Assembly (NCBI RefSeq): GCF_020882245.1
Contig: NC_083599.1
Coordinates: 77,664,339 to 77,728,338 of the forward strand
Reading direction: 5' to 3'
DNA length: 64,000 nucleotides
Origin: Rhopalosiphum padi
Lineage: Eukaryota; Arthropoda; Insecta; Hemiptera; Aphididae
Below are positions 1 through 10,494 of this stretch, in pieces. How positions within the stretch are numbered: the stretch's first letter is position 1; every line of letters begins with the position of its first letter. The notes under the pieces were generated by a model that was given only the letters and a program-made list of their open reading frames with translations, was not told the DNA's origin and searched no databases. The position numbers and the translations under genes are program-made.

Positions 1-1131
1 GTAGGGTGACGGGCCACAGGAGGACGCTACCTTCGTGGGAACTCCGTTTTATCCCGTTACAAGCTGGACAATCACATGTCTCATTCTCAATGTCTACTGA
101 ATAAAACATGTTTTCAACTGTAGATGATGACACATAATATAAATGTTCATTTTGTTTTTGAACAATCAACCCTTTGGACAGTTGGCAAAATTTTTGGAAG
201 TGGAATTCTGGTTTACTTACCCGCACATTCGCATATTTTAATAATCTCCGCCTATGGTAATCTTCCAAAGTATTTCCAACAAAATCAACCAACGCTGCTG
301 CATTAAAAGCCTTACACCTTTCAAGAACTATGTCTTTAAACACACGTATTGATGATTCAACAATGTTGTTGGTGTTGTGTCCTCTAGTTCGAAGTGTAGA
401 CCTACACGCAATACACCATTCTTTTTTACGATTTAAAAGCAATGCACAATGGTTCTTAAATCTTGGATATTTTTCTGAAGTTTGATCTGTTTTCATTAAT
501 ATATCTACCATTTCTACTAAGTTTTCTTCGTTATCTGCATAAGCAACACTGCGAAAAGTTTCATCAAATGTTTTCGATCTTAATTAGCAATTTCATGTTT
601 AGAGTCCCATAACCAACGCTACATAGCCTGAAGGACGTTAAAAATGCACAGAAGTAAATTTGAGTGAGGAAAAACCGATTTTAATGCATTTCTCTCGGCA
701 GAGCTATCATCAGTCATCATAACAAGGGGTTCTCCTCTCCCTCCGAATGCAGCAGGTCCTAATACCGACTTTAACTGTGCAAAACCAAGTGTTTAATTTT
801 CTTGCGTTTGTAACTGATGTATAATACAACCAAGAGGAATACCACCAGATTTTATAGAGCCAAAAACAAATGTCACGCACGAACCACTTTGGTCGCAAGA
901 TCCACTACTATCAATAAATATTATTTCACTTTTTTCTTGATTAACTCTTTTCATAATTGGCGTTACTACAGTCACGATAAAAGGATTCTCACTCACCATA
1001 ACATTTATACCATTGTCATCAAATAACTTTTTTTTGGACCTTAGAACATCTGCCATGGATTCTACAGCACGTGTACCAAAATGTTCATTCCTAAAGTAAC
1101 AAAAACGAAATAACATTTTAGAAAATAACAC
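1..1131 (-). pseudogene. Decayed MULE-type transposase with SWIM-like C-terminus
   Basis: Read on the minus strand, the protein carries the two acidic MULE signatures: FIDSSGSCDQ near position 920 and MTDDSSAERNA near 690. They are followed by LCIFNVLQAM (family usually FHV, so the His is lost), RWLWD, and a segment around 400-330 reading RTRGHNTNNIVES. At the low-coordinate end a CDCPACNG stretch looks like the start of a SWIM zinc site, but the expected CKH part is scrambled. Breaks: in-frame TAA at 793-795, a stop after VLQAM near 630, and a frameshift near 590. The gene is cut by the window start, and its N-terminus is lost where an AT microsatellite begins. MULE transposases are DDE cut-and-paste enzymes; this copy cannot make one. 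Confidence 0.8.
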
Positions 1132-1133
1132 AT

Positions 1134-1200
1134 TGTATATATATATATATATATATAGTATTTATATATATATATAATATACACGTATATTATATATGGT
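1134..1200. repeat. AT dinucleotide microsatellite
   Basis: About 65 bp of nearly pure TA/AT repeats with small interruptions. It directly abuts the 5' side of the MULE remnant on the minus strand. Confidence 0.9.
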
Positions 1201-1279
1201 GACAATATTGTATGGTTCGTAATTCAATGTATTATTATGTAAATATAATTAATATAAGTACAAAAGTATGCTTTTAAAT

Positions 1280-2675
1280 GAATATTTAATAGTGTGCCCT
1301 AAATCAGTTAGGGAACGTAGTGAAGACGCCTCCTACGGAGTCTAACCGGATTCGGGCACTAGTGCCCCAGCTCTGTTAGGGTTCGGAAATACGCCACCGG
1401 GACTGTGCAAATTCTGTGGGAAACTCCATTGGCACAGTAGGTGTCCACACCGACCGTCCAGGCCGGGAAACGGCGGGGGAGTCGACTGGGACTAGTCCCC
1501 CCCATCGACTCAACACCATCCACTCACACATCAACACGCATAATCGGTAATACACCCGGAAAAATATTACGCAATACACACGCGCATAATACGGCAGTTC
1601 GTCGCAATTAACAGTCGATTACGAAAATTTTTTCCGTCACAACGCCTATCGACACTCGTTCACAGACCCCCAACCTACACCACCCTACCACCGAACACAC
1701 TCACCTCACCGGTGACACGTGTGTTCAACAACAACCGGCTAATGGGGCAGCTGCAGGTGTAGGGACAAAGGCAATAGAGACACGGGTGTCATGCCCCCGT
1801 CACCTACATAGGTGACGGGGGCATGACCACACACACCGCGCATACTCCTGCAATAGGTCAGTCTGCGCACGTAGAACCACAGGCGAGCACAGAGGCAGTC
1901 GAGAGGGATAGTGTGGTCATGGCGGTCAACGCCGATGATCACACAGTCCCTATCGCGGTTCAGAACCAATTGCCCCGCTCGGCCAATGGCAATACAGCAA
2001 ATAACGGTATACGAACACGCCCGGAAAAATTCCGACCCACGCGGTCGAACTCGAATTTCCAGATAATTTGTATTGCGACGCGTGTACAATTCACATGGGT
2101 AGGCAAATTCGCACGTCGACATGCTGGAAAGGGTAAACTCAACCAACCACTACTAGTCCCGATTTATCACAATTAGAATTCGGTAACGACACCGAAACTC
2201 GCGCGAAACTCACCAAAATATTAAATAAATATTCGGTAGTATTCAGTGAAAAAGTAGGACGTACCAAACTAATTGAACGCGAAATTTTGCTAAAAGACCC
2301 ATCACCTATTGCGCTAAAACCATACCATCCACAGCAAAAACAAATCGATATCGATGATATGGTCCGCGATATGGAAATCCAGGGGCTCGTTGAACCTCAA
2401 CGTGGGCCGCTCCGGTAGTATTGACAAAGAAAAAGGACGGAACTTCCCACCTATGTGTCGACTACAGGCGGCTTAACGACGTAACCGAATCCGAAGCGTA
2501 ACCGATGCCAGATCTAAATAAAATGATTAGGCAAATGAGGGGCGCGAAAATTTTTAGTGTATTTGATCTGCGAAGTGGTTACTGGCAAGTACTCTTGCAC
2601 GAAAAAGCACGAAAATACACGGCATTCCGGACACGTAGAGGTCTTTTTCTATTCCTAGTCCTCCCTTTGCCTAGA
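1280..2675 (+). pseudogene. Ty3/gypsy gag-pol remnant (zinc knuckle to RT)
   Basis: A gag-like zinc knuckle is readable at 1405-1444 (CKFCGKLHWHSRC, a CX2CX3HX4C type). From about 2150 the RT approach region reads open (LTKILNKYSVVFSEKVG), then shifts frame near 2405. It resumes as VVLTKKKDG, DLNKMIRQM and FDLRSGYWQVLL, which is RT motif A with its Asp. The reading stops being RT at GLFLFLVLPL, about 2675, where hAT sequence begins. The protease region between 1545 and 2150 is not recognisable and holds a 40-bp inverted repeat. RT motifs B to E, RNase H and integrase are absent. Ty3/gypsy assignment rests on the order and motif style. Defective. Confidence 0.75.
1788..1827. repeat. Perfect 18-bp inverted repeat, 4-nt loop
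   Basis: The left arm 1788-1805 and right arm 1810-1827 are exact reverse complements, separated by ACAT. The arm starts GTCATGCCCCCGTCAC. The hairpin lies in the protease/pol linker of the gypsy remnant. Confidence 0.95.
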
Positions 2676-3827
2676 AACATAGAGTATTTAATAAAAGAAA
2701 CGTACAATTGGTTTAGCCATTCCACACTGAGGCAGGCACAGTATAAAAATTTATATAATGCTATAAATAATGGACATAATCCATTGAAAATTGTAAAGGC
2801 GTGTGATACAAGGTGGTTGTCTATCGAAACAGCGGTTTCACGGATTCTTCAACAGTGGATTGAGTTGAAGACAATTTTTCAAATAGCTAGGCAAAAAGAA
2901 AAGTGCTATAATGCTGAAATTTTATTTAACATGTATAGTGATAATAACAACCTTGCATATCTAGTTTTACTTGAGATTCAAATTGTTAATAAATCTTTCT
3001 AGTCTAACAATGTAGATTATAGTAAACTTTTGAACGATCTATCAAATTTGGTATGTTCAATAGCCAAAAGATTTGTGAACCCCTACTGCAGAGAAAATCC
3101 ATTGACCTGTAGCGTGGATACCTATACAAGTCCAAACATCCAATGGCCTCTTGAATTTATAAGTATACTTAAAAAAAGCAACTCATCAGAAGACGAAAAA
3201 AAACAATTGAAGGAAAGATTAGTACAGTTCCTACAAATATTATTGAAGCAGTTACAACAGTGGTTGCCCAAAAATGTTGCCATACTACAAAAAGTTTCAA
3301 TGATGGCGGTAAGAAACACATTACAATTAGTTAAAGATCCTCTAACATCCTTATTAGAACTTTTGAAAATTGATATTAATAAAATTGATAAAATTAACCA
3401 CCAATGGCAGAACTTAACTAACACTAAATGGATCGAACAAACAATTACAACACAATTTTGGAAAGAAGTGTCTGAGTACACAGACGCTAGTGGTTTAAAT
3501 CCATATTTTGATGTTTCGTCTGTAGCATTACAAATTTTAATCCTTCCTTGGTCGAACGCAGATGTTGAACGCCTTTTCAGCCAAATGAATATAGTTAAAA
3601 CAAAATTGAGGAATAGGATAGGTCCAAAACTTCTTAACTCAATTTTAATTATTCGAGCTGGACTTAAACGTGAAGGGATGTGTTGCTCAAAGTATGAGTT
3701 ACCAACAGACGTTTTAAATTCAATTACTAAATCATATATTACTCCTAGTCAAAATCAAGGTAATGAAGGTGTAGAAGATATAGGAGAACTTATAGATATA
3801 GATGTGGACTGTGCAATTGTATTTTAA
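2676..3827 (+). pseudogene. hAT transposase C-terminal fragment (ZNF862/KIAA1586-like)
   Basis: The protein starts NIEYLIKETYNWFSHST, then has the RW signature ACDTRWLSIETAVSRI. It ends with the hAT dimerisation region LPWSNADVERLFSQMN. One in-frame TAG sits at 3000-3002; the same frame reopens and runs to the natural stop at 3825-3827. The N-terminal half, with the zinc finger and the first catalytic Asp, is missing. The fragment begins exactly where the gypsy RT ends and is in frame with it, giving a chimeric ORF from 2505. A pyrimidine tract ending CCTAG precedes the junction and resembles a 3' splice site. This is the tail of a cut-and-paste transposase, not an active gene. Confidence 0.8.
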
Positions 3828-3851
3828 CATTGATTATTAACTATCATAACA

Positions 3852-3987
3852 TTTGTTATTTTTTATTTAATAACTATTATGTTTGAAAACTATTATTATT
3901 ATTTTATAAACTATTAGTATTACAACAAACCAAAGGTTAAAGTTATTTGTTATTTTTTATTTAATAACTATTATGTTTGAAAACTAT
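3852..3987. repeat. 94-bp-spaced direct repeat in hAT 3' flank
   Basis: An identical 42-bp block occurs at 3852-3893 and 3946-3987. A diverged third copy follows the solo LTR from 4719 (shared ACAAACCAAAGGTT). It is a small tandem array in the hAT 3' flank, split by the LTR insertion. Confidence 0.85.
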
Positions 3988-3988
3988 G

Positions 3989-4713
3989 TGTTCGATCCTT
4001 TTGTCCAAAACTTATTACCGCCGGTCTTGGACAGGGGTATGATAAGTGACCGCGCTCGGTCACCCGCGAAGTTGGCACCACTGACGTGTACGTCGCCCTG
4101 GTTCGGGCACGACGCATACGCCGCCGCCAACGATCTTTTGTCTTGTTTTTACGTGCGTTCCATTCCGTTCGCCGTTATAATTCACGTGCTCTCGTGTCAA
4201 CGGCCATCTTGTTGCTAAAAAGTGTGCTCACACTACAAGATTGTTCCTTTTGCTATTGCTATCAGCATATTATAAATCCGTTCCGATTAACCATATTACG
4301 CTTACATCGCGCTCCCGATCAAATACGTAATAATTACGTGTGTGTCGATACAATATATAGGTATACGTCGCGTGTGCGTAATAACGGTGTTCTCCGTCAC
4401 CCACGTGTTCCAGCCAGATTCAGATCCGAAACATAGCAGCTCCGCCTTCAATCAAGATCGACTGCAGCTCAGTACAGTCCAGGCAGTTCCGCCCATCATC
4501 CGAGTGTTCCCTCAGAGCGGTGTTCCCCGCCCCCTTATCTCGCTACACGCTCGTAGTCGCGTACGATTATTTATATGTAAAATATATACACTCGTGTTAC
4601 ATATAACGTTGGTTATATTCATTTTTACAAACAAGTGTTACCTATTACTCCCAAGGCTCCGGAGGACCGTGTGTCCGACGACAACCTTGTTAAAAGGCTC
4701 GTTGGTACAAACA
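3989..4713. mobile_element. Solo LTR with 5-bp target duplication
   Basis: The 725-bp block begins TGTTCGATCC and ends GTACAAACA (TG...CA termini, TGTT/AACA inverted). It is flanked by CTATG at 3984-3988 and 4714-4718. It is clearly richer in GC than its surroundings and has no credible ORF. A solo LTR forms by recombination between the two LTRs of a full element. Gypsy and BEL both make 4-6-bp duplications, so the superfamily is open. Confidence 0.85.
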
Positions 4714-4718
4714 CTATG

Positions 4719-5051
4719 TATTATTACTACAAACCAAAGGTTGTAGTTATTTTTTATTTTATATTGTTTGTTATTTTATGTTGATTAATTATTATATTTG
4801 AAAATAATATAATATAATATTATTATTACCAGTTGGGTATTACTATTATTTATTTCAGATTTTCACATACATTTCAGATTTAAATTACCTTAAATCTAGT
4901 TACTGTTAACCATTCAACAATCATTATGATGAGTAGGTAATTATTAAATTACCTAAATTACCTACTTAATTTTACCTATTGCTAATTGCAACTATATACC
5001 AAAAATATAGGAAACAATAATAATATTAAAATATCTGATTTAAAAAAACCT
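4719..5051. other. AT-rich gene-free stretch
   Basis: AT-rich flank holding the diverged third copy of the hAT tail repeat, then simple AT sequence up to the LINE 5' end. No ORF or RNA gene recognised. Confidence 0.7.
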
Positions 5052-6519
5052 CAGTTCGGTCGCAACGTTCAACATGAACACACGCACGTCGTAATCGTCC
5101 GCGCTCCGTTATCATATCGCTATTATATAATTGCCACAATAACATTACGTCATTACCATGTCGCATACACCTAAAACAACGAAGCGAAACCTATCAAACA
5201 GTTCGCCCAGTCAAATCGACAAAAACACAAAAGTATTTGTCACCCCGAACCGCTACACCATACTTAACACCGATGAAGACAATGTACTCACCACACCCTC
5301 AGCTAGCACCACGAAAGATCCGGATAGACCACCTCAAAAAGTTCACAACGCTATGCCCGAGGCCCCTCCTATCCACATCAAAAACATATCCAACTTCTCA
5401 GCATTCAACACCATCTTAAAAAATATCACCGGGCCCAATGGTTACACCTGTAAGTCCACTCCGTCATACCTCATTGTACAACCCACCGATAAACGATCTT
5501 ACAATGCAATAATAGATCATTTACACGAAACAAGCGCTAGCTTTCATTCGTTTTCCCCCCCAAGCCTTCGCACATACAGAGTCGTCATCAAAAATTTACA
5601 TAGTTCCACCTTACACACCGATATTACTTCTGCTCTTACTGAACTGGTACATTCAGTCAAGAGTATTTACAATGCCAAAAACAGGAACAACTGCCCACTT
5701 CCAGTTTTCTTTGTGGATATCCATCAGCAAGATAATAATAATGATATCCACGATATTACATATCTTCTCAACACAATAGTGAAAATCGAAAAACCAATCA
5801 AAAAAAGACGTGGCCCATCGCAATGCCACAATTGCCAGGACTATGGACAAACAAAGAACTATTGCAGTCATAAAGCTCGATGTGTCAAATGTGGTGAAAA
5901 CCACCTGACAATCGAGTGCACCAAGGACCGAAATAGTCCAGCCAAATGCGCACTATGCGCCAAAGACCACACCGCAAACTTCAAAGGATGCCCAGCATTC
6001 CAGTCAATATATAAAAAATCTGCTCAAAAGTTTCAACCAGTCAAAGATCCTGACCATCACTCTCAACAGTCTCAACCCAGAGCCAAAACCAAATCATATG
6101 CAGAAGCCACCAATAACCAAAATAAAATCACGGAGCAAATATCAAATACCTTTTCAAAACTCATATCTAATTTAAGCTCTTTAATTAATCCATTAATTTC
6201 CCTCCTTACCTCAGTCTTAAACACACTAATAGCTAAAGACATTATCTCCCAATAATACTATCGCACACTGTTTCATAATACCTTCATAATCTTATCTTTT
6301 CTTAGACCGTATCCTCATTAATTTTATCTCAAATAAATAGAAACTATTTTTCGACCAACCATGTCTATCACTATTCACTACTAACGACTATATTATATTG
6401 TTAATTTAGAATTTATATTTAATTATTACTATTATTTCTTTTAACCGTATCATTATTATAATTAATATATTGTAATAGCACTTGGTGTGCTGAAACATTT
6501 TTCGAGAATAAAAAAAAAA
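5052..6519 (+). mobile_element. LINE with ORF1 only, poly(A) tail and target duplication
   Basis: The element starts CAGTTCGGTCGC at 5052 and ends in a poly(A) run at 6510-6526. AAAAAAACCT precedes it (5042-5051) and recurs after the tail (6520-6529), a likely target duplication overlapping poly(A). Inside are a short 5' leader, one ORF (5158-6255) and a ~260-bp 3' UTR. No endonuclease or RT coding sequence is present, so it could move only in trans, as HAL1-like elements do. Either a structural half-LINE or a copy with ORF2 deleted. Confidence 0.7.
5158..6255 (+). CDS. Jockey-type LINE ORF1 (gag-like nucleic-acid-binding protein)
   Basis: An uninterrupted 365-residue ORF starts at the first ATG after the 5' leader. 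Residues about 222-280 contain three zinc knuckles: CHNCQDYGQTKNYC, CVKCGENHLTIEC and CALCAKDHTANFKGC. This triple CCHC array is typical of ORF1 in jockey/I-type non-LTR elements. The region before it (about 80-205) corresponds to the domain that precedes the knuckles in that family, and the C-terminus (315-365) is hydrophobic and Leu/Ile/Ser-rich. ORF1 proteins bind the element's RNA and chaperone its reverse transcription. The frame is fully open although ORF2 is gone. Whether it is expressed cannot be judged. Confidence 0.85.
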   Translation: MSHTPKTTKRNLSNSSPSQIDKNTKVFVTPNRYTILNTDEDNVLTTPSASTTKDPDRPPQKVHNAMPEAPPIHIKNISNFSAFNTILKNITGPNGYTCKSTPSYLIVQPTDKRSYNAIIDHLHETSASFHSFSPPSLRTYRVVIKNLHSSTLHTDITSALTELVHSVKSIYNAKNRNNCPLPVFFVDIHQQDNNNDIHDITYLLNTIVKIEKPIKKRRGPSQCHNCQDYGQTKNYCSHKARCVKCGENHLTIECTKDRNSPAKCALCAKDHTANFKGCPAFQSIYKKSAQKFQPVKDPDHHSQQSQPRAKTKSYAEATNNQNKITEQISNTFSKLISNLSSLINPLISLLTSVLNTLIAKDIISQ

Positions 6520-6529
6520 AAAAAAACCT

Positions 6530-7689
6530 TATCTATAGCTAAGTCTTAATGCCTTATTGTATATAGCTATTAAGAAAAAAAAATATTAAATAGCTTATTC
6601 TAGCATTTTTATCACTACAGTTTACTTATATTTGTGATTTTATTTTGGCAACACTGGTCGGCTCTTCTTACACCGAACGCTATAGTTGATTATGGTATAC
6701 ATACAATATTTTGTAGGTTTTTATTATAAATAAAATTAATTTGGTTTTATCTACTGTGAAAGTAAGGAAATAGGAATGCGATTATTACGACTTAATTTTC
6801 CGTTGAACTGGCATTACCTGAAAAACTGTGTGAGTACAATTTATTATAGCTGTTTATTTTACTAATTAGTAATAATTTATTTAATTTCTTATTATACTTA
6901 CAAAAATATTTTAACTTTAAAAATTACATGATATATTTTACAGTATGCATGTTAGTTTAACTTATTCGGTTCATCTAAGCCGAGGGTGACTCTTTTGTTT
7001 CAAATAAAATCTTAGGTTAAAATTGTTTATTATACTGATTAAATATACTAGGTATCTATTGATAAGTGTAAATATTATAAATAATTAAGCTGTAGGATAT
7101 TGTTTTCAATTAAATATTTGTAAATTGTGCCTTTCAAAAAACTTTTGTTTCGTTTTACCTAAGTTTATATTTTTAAGTTTGTTCTAAATAAAAATAATAT
7201 TAAGCTAATGATTTATTATTTCAATTATCTATATGTATACTTCTTAAATTTCGGTTTATCTCTTTAGATATCTGAAAATTATATTTGGCACTAGCATAAT
7301 AATATAATTTTTTGAGGGGGCCTAGGGCCTTATTAAGTCTAAATCCTGCTCTGCCTGCTAGTATAATAAAAGTTATAGTTAAACTAAAATAATTTAGGTT
7401 AATAATGTATCAAACCAAAGTTATGCAGATTTATACTTATTTTTGTACATAAATAAAATAAAACAAGTATTAATTCAAATTGTTGACAAAATTAAATTCT
7501 TTATTAGGTAACATTATTACAACTTTAAATTAAGTATAAAAATTATTAATTATTAGCATTACAAAAACAGATTATTTATTAATTTTATACAACATAAGAA
7601 TAGTAAGTTAGGTTAGGTACCTACATATTGTTACTTATATTATAGAAATAAGGTATAGGTATATATTTTTTTATACTTCATGAAGTAGA
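6530..7689. other. AT-rich gene-free stretch
   Basis: Simple AT-rich sequence, with a G-rich patch near 7314 (GAGGGGGCCTAGGGCC) that may be a transposon edge. No ORF longer than noise, no recognisable RNA gene. Confidence 0.6.
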
Positions 7690-8028
7690 GCTATAGCAAT
7701 GGATGAGCACCAGCCCATAATGCAATTATTGTTAGACAAAAATTAAATGAAATGTTTCCGAACCGCTGGATTGGTATTTATGGTGTCGTTCCTTGGCCGG
7801 CACGGTCTCCAGATTTAACGCCATTGGATTTTTTTTTATGGGGACATTTGAAGACTGGTTTACGCAGATCCATCTGTTAATCTTCCAGACTTAAAAAATA
7901 AAATACAGGCAGCGTGTGAAATTTTAAGGGAAGAGCAAATCAAGGCGGCAACTACGACTGAATTTTTGAGACGACTTGAATCATGTTTAGAACATTATGG
8001 TGGAAATTTTGAACAATTTATAAGATAA
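7690..8028 (+). pseudogene. mariner-like transposase C-terminal remnant
   Basis: The reading WPARSPDLTPLDFFLWGHLK carries the last catalytic Asp context of mariner/DDE_3 transposases. Just upstream is a damaged GAPAHN box (one base missing near 7703). A second frameshift lies near 7858. After it the C-terminus runs VYADPSVNLPDLKNKI to EHYGGNFEQFIR and a natural stop. The N-terminal DNA-binding half and the first Asp are absent. Confidence 0.85.
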
Positions 8029-8324
8029 ATTTATTTAGTTCATTTTATTTTGTATTATAATATTAATATGTATTACTATTATTAATAATTTTTTGTTATA
8101 GGTTTTGTATGGGCCGGGAACGGACAATAATAGGCCGTGCGCCCGGTTACCAAAATACTTCGCGCTTAATACTTATTATACTAACACACCGACCGACCTT
8201 TGTAAAATTGTGTAAATTGTATATAGCTCAACTAGAATTGGTTGGGTTCGCCGCGCAAATACTAGTGAGCTATGTAGTGTAGTGGTGTGTAAGTGTGTAT
8301 ATATGTTTGTGTGTATACTTAAAT
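8029..8324. other. No gene seen
   Basis: Contains a short GC-rich patch (TGGGCCGGGAACGG near 8110) and GT-rich sequence. Probably repeat edge; nothing assignable. Confidence 0.5.
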
Positions 8325-8738
8325 CTAAGACGAATAGGTAACTCTATAATAAATAAGGTAACTCAAATGCAAATATGGTATAAAATATGATATAATAATA
8401 TAAAAAATAAGATACGGCCCTATTTTTTTCATATTTTTATCAAATAATAATTTATTGTCATTAAATGTTGTTATGGTTTCATTAAAATTTGTTATTTTGC
8501 TCCTTAAAATAGAAACTTGGTCTTCAACTATGTGTATCATATCTTTTTGATCATTCTCTAATTTGTTAATCGAACTATCATACCTTCTTACATCATCAGC
8601 GTCGGCAATGCCGAACATCCACTGTAATGCCTAACAGCGCATTCTCTTGGACGTTGTATACGTTTCGCTTTGGGTGACACGTCCTCTTAATAAAATGTTG
8701 GTTATGACTTTATGAGCGATACCGTGTTCGAATGTCCG
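8325..8738 (-). pseudogene. Envelope-like (F-protein type) fragment of an LTR retroelement
   Basis: On the minus strand a 97-codon ORF begins FGIADADDVRRYDSSINKL and continues with heptad-like coiled-coil sequence. This resembles the region just after the cleavage site in envelope/F-like proteins of insect errantiviruses. The same frame extends upstream through one TAG to about 8738. The C-terminal 30 residues are low-complexity and probably non-native. No gag, pol or LTR is attached. A 60-bp part (8627-8694) is repeated at the end of the BED-hAT gene (33707-33770). Only a broken relic; errantivirus assignment is by motif style and tentative. Confidence 0.45.
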
Positions 8739-9180
8739 TTAACGTGTTTACGGTATTATTGGTCTTTGGATGGCGCGATGTATAACACGTGAGGGGGGAG
8801 AGGACGCTTTAACGGTCGAGCCGTTGGCCAAATTCTGCAGGCTACGTTCAATATCCGTGCAATACAGTTTTCGTAGCATTTTTTTTTTGTTTTTGTTTGT
8901 TTTACTTGCACATTTATACTCATTATTATTTTAATAAAAAAGTATTTGTATATCAATAATACTTTAATTTACTTATTTAATTCTTATAATTTCTCTAGTT
9001 CTTATTACCCATTCGTTCACTTTTTTTTCATAACTGTGACTTTGGAGACCGGTGAGTACAATTTTATTTTCCTTCCATATGTTACGAGCCATGGCTCTAA
9101 TGTAGAAATTCTTATATAAAATACTGTAATAATTGGTGACACATATACCGTTTGACAAATTAATAATACAAACATGTGAA
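8739..9180. other. No gene seen
   Basis: Mixed sequence with a GC-richer patch at 8760-8840 and AT-rich remainder. A 61-codon minus ORF (8973-9158) is not recognisable. Nothing else supported. Confidence 0.5.
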
Positions 9181-9189
9181 GGCCAGAAC

Positions 9190-9659
9190 GTTATCTACAG
9201 AACAATGTGTACTATTTAATTTAGACATTAAAGGATGATCACACGTCGCTCAAATTCGTAGAAAAGTCGAAACTCATAAGACGGATATCAAAATCAGGGA
9301 CGTGAATATTAAAATTAATACGAGGCCCTTGTGTAAACGGAGTATCCGCCACCATAACCACCACTCTATTGTGAGCCGTCTGTATATAAGGGTGATCAAG
9401 ACGAGAGCTCGGCAGACGGTTAAGCCGTTAAGGATATCCAAGACGCTCAGTGCTCAGAGACAGGTCGTAACACCACTCATTGTCTTTTATATCAGTATTT
9501 GGAGTCAGGTCGTAACACCGCTCATCATCACTTTTACATTTATTTACATTGTAATTTTGTATCAAGTTTAAAACATATAATAAAGATATTTGTACACTTT
9601 TACATCAGTATTTTCATTCCTACGCTGATGTATGAATCGACGTCAGTCGGGGCGTAACA
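9190..9659 (+). repeat. LTR-like block with TATA box and poly(A) signal
   Basis: Contains TGTATATAAGGG near 9380, a directly repeated CAGGTCGTAACACC unit (about 9462 and 9508), AATAAAG near 9581, and a terminal GGGGCGTAACA. This promoter plus polyadenylation layout fits an LTR. The 5' border and target duplication could not be fixed, so it may be partial. Confidence 0.45.
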
Positions 9660-9664
9660 CATAA

Positions 9665-10494
9665 CTGTGCGTAGGCCGTGCACACGTGTTGGCACACAAT
9701 GTTACGGTTAACGAAAACTGTTCGAACTTGCCGTTTCTAGCTGCTATTATTACGCTGTGCGGCAACCGGTCCGTGAGACAGCGCATCGCGCAGTCATTGA
9801 CCTCGGCAAAGTCGTCGCCGTCAACTTTTTTCAGTCAGTTCTACGCACACCTTGAGCGGACCGTGCGTCTCCTCGTGTCCGGCCGTTCTTTTTTGTCACC
9901 CTGTGTTTCGCGACTATTTCGAGGCGTGATATCCGTATTGCATCGTTTGTTCGTACGGTCACATTGCTCGCAATAATTAATTACCGACGTATCGTATTCC
10001 GCACCGCGATCGGCGAATTAATTGTGTCGTATTTATTTGTGTAACGCCGCCTTCAGTATCGCGATTACGTAAAGTTGCGCCTTACGTAATCCGACCACTC
10101 GCCGTTATCGAGTACCGCCGCCACCGTTCGCTATCAACACCGCCGTATCAGCTGCTGCAACCACCGACGCCGCCGATATCTATTGTCTGTCCGGACCGAG
10201 GCGCCTGTGCCGTCCCGCCGTACCGGTATCGTTTATTATTATTATTATTATTATTATTGATTATTATTTATTATTGTTTTGGTTTGTGCTTGGTTGAAGA
10301 GACGTCTTCACCAGTCAAGCTTTATATTCTATATTTTCCGTGTTACAATACACCTTGCTATTATATTATTACATAAAGTATTATTATTATTCATATTGAG
10401 TCACCTCATCCGTCTAAACCCGTCACATTTTATTATTATAGTTGTCCGGCCAAATGCTCGACAATAGCCGGTAACGAACATTTTGGTAGTAAAG
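9665..10494 (+). repeat. LTR and primer-binding site of an LTR retrotransposon
   Basis: GC-rich block ending CCGGTAACGAACA at 10480, followed at 10484 by TGGTAGTAAAG. That string is two mismatches from the complement of the initiator-Met tRNA 3' end, as expected for a primer-binding site. The leader then reads TTGGTGTCACGTTTGGG, a style seen after gypsy/BEL LTRs. An (ATT)n microsatellite lies at 10230-10270. The left end could be 9665 (TGTGCG) or 9719 (TGTTCG). The coding region is gone: transposase sequence starts by 10560. Confidence 0.5.

Noticed and set aside
1376..2176. Several ORFs on both strands around 1.4-2.2 kb
   Set aside because: Shadows of the degenerate gypsy gag/pol linker; only the zinc knuckle is recognisable.
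4086..4746. Overlapping ORFs of 116 and 134 codons
   Set aside because: They fall inside the solo LTR (3989-4713) and have no recognisable domain.
9686..9976. 96-codon ORF in GC-rich sequence
   Set aside because: Lies in the LTR-like block ahead of a primer-binding site; no protein motif and probably a by-product of GC richness.
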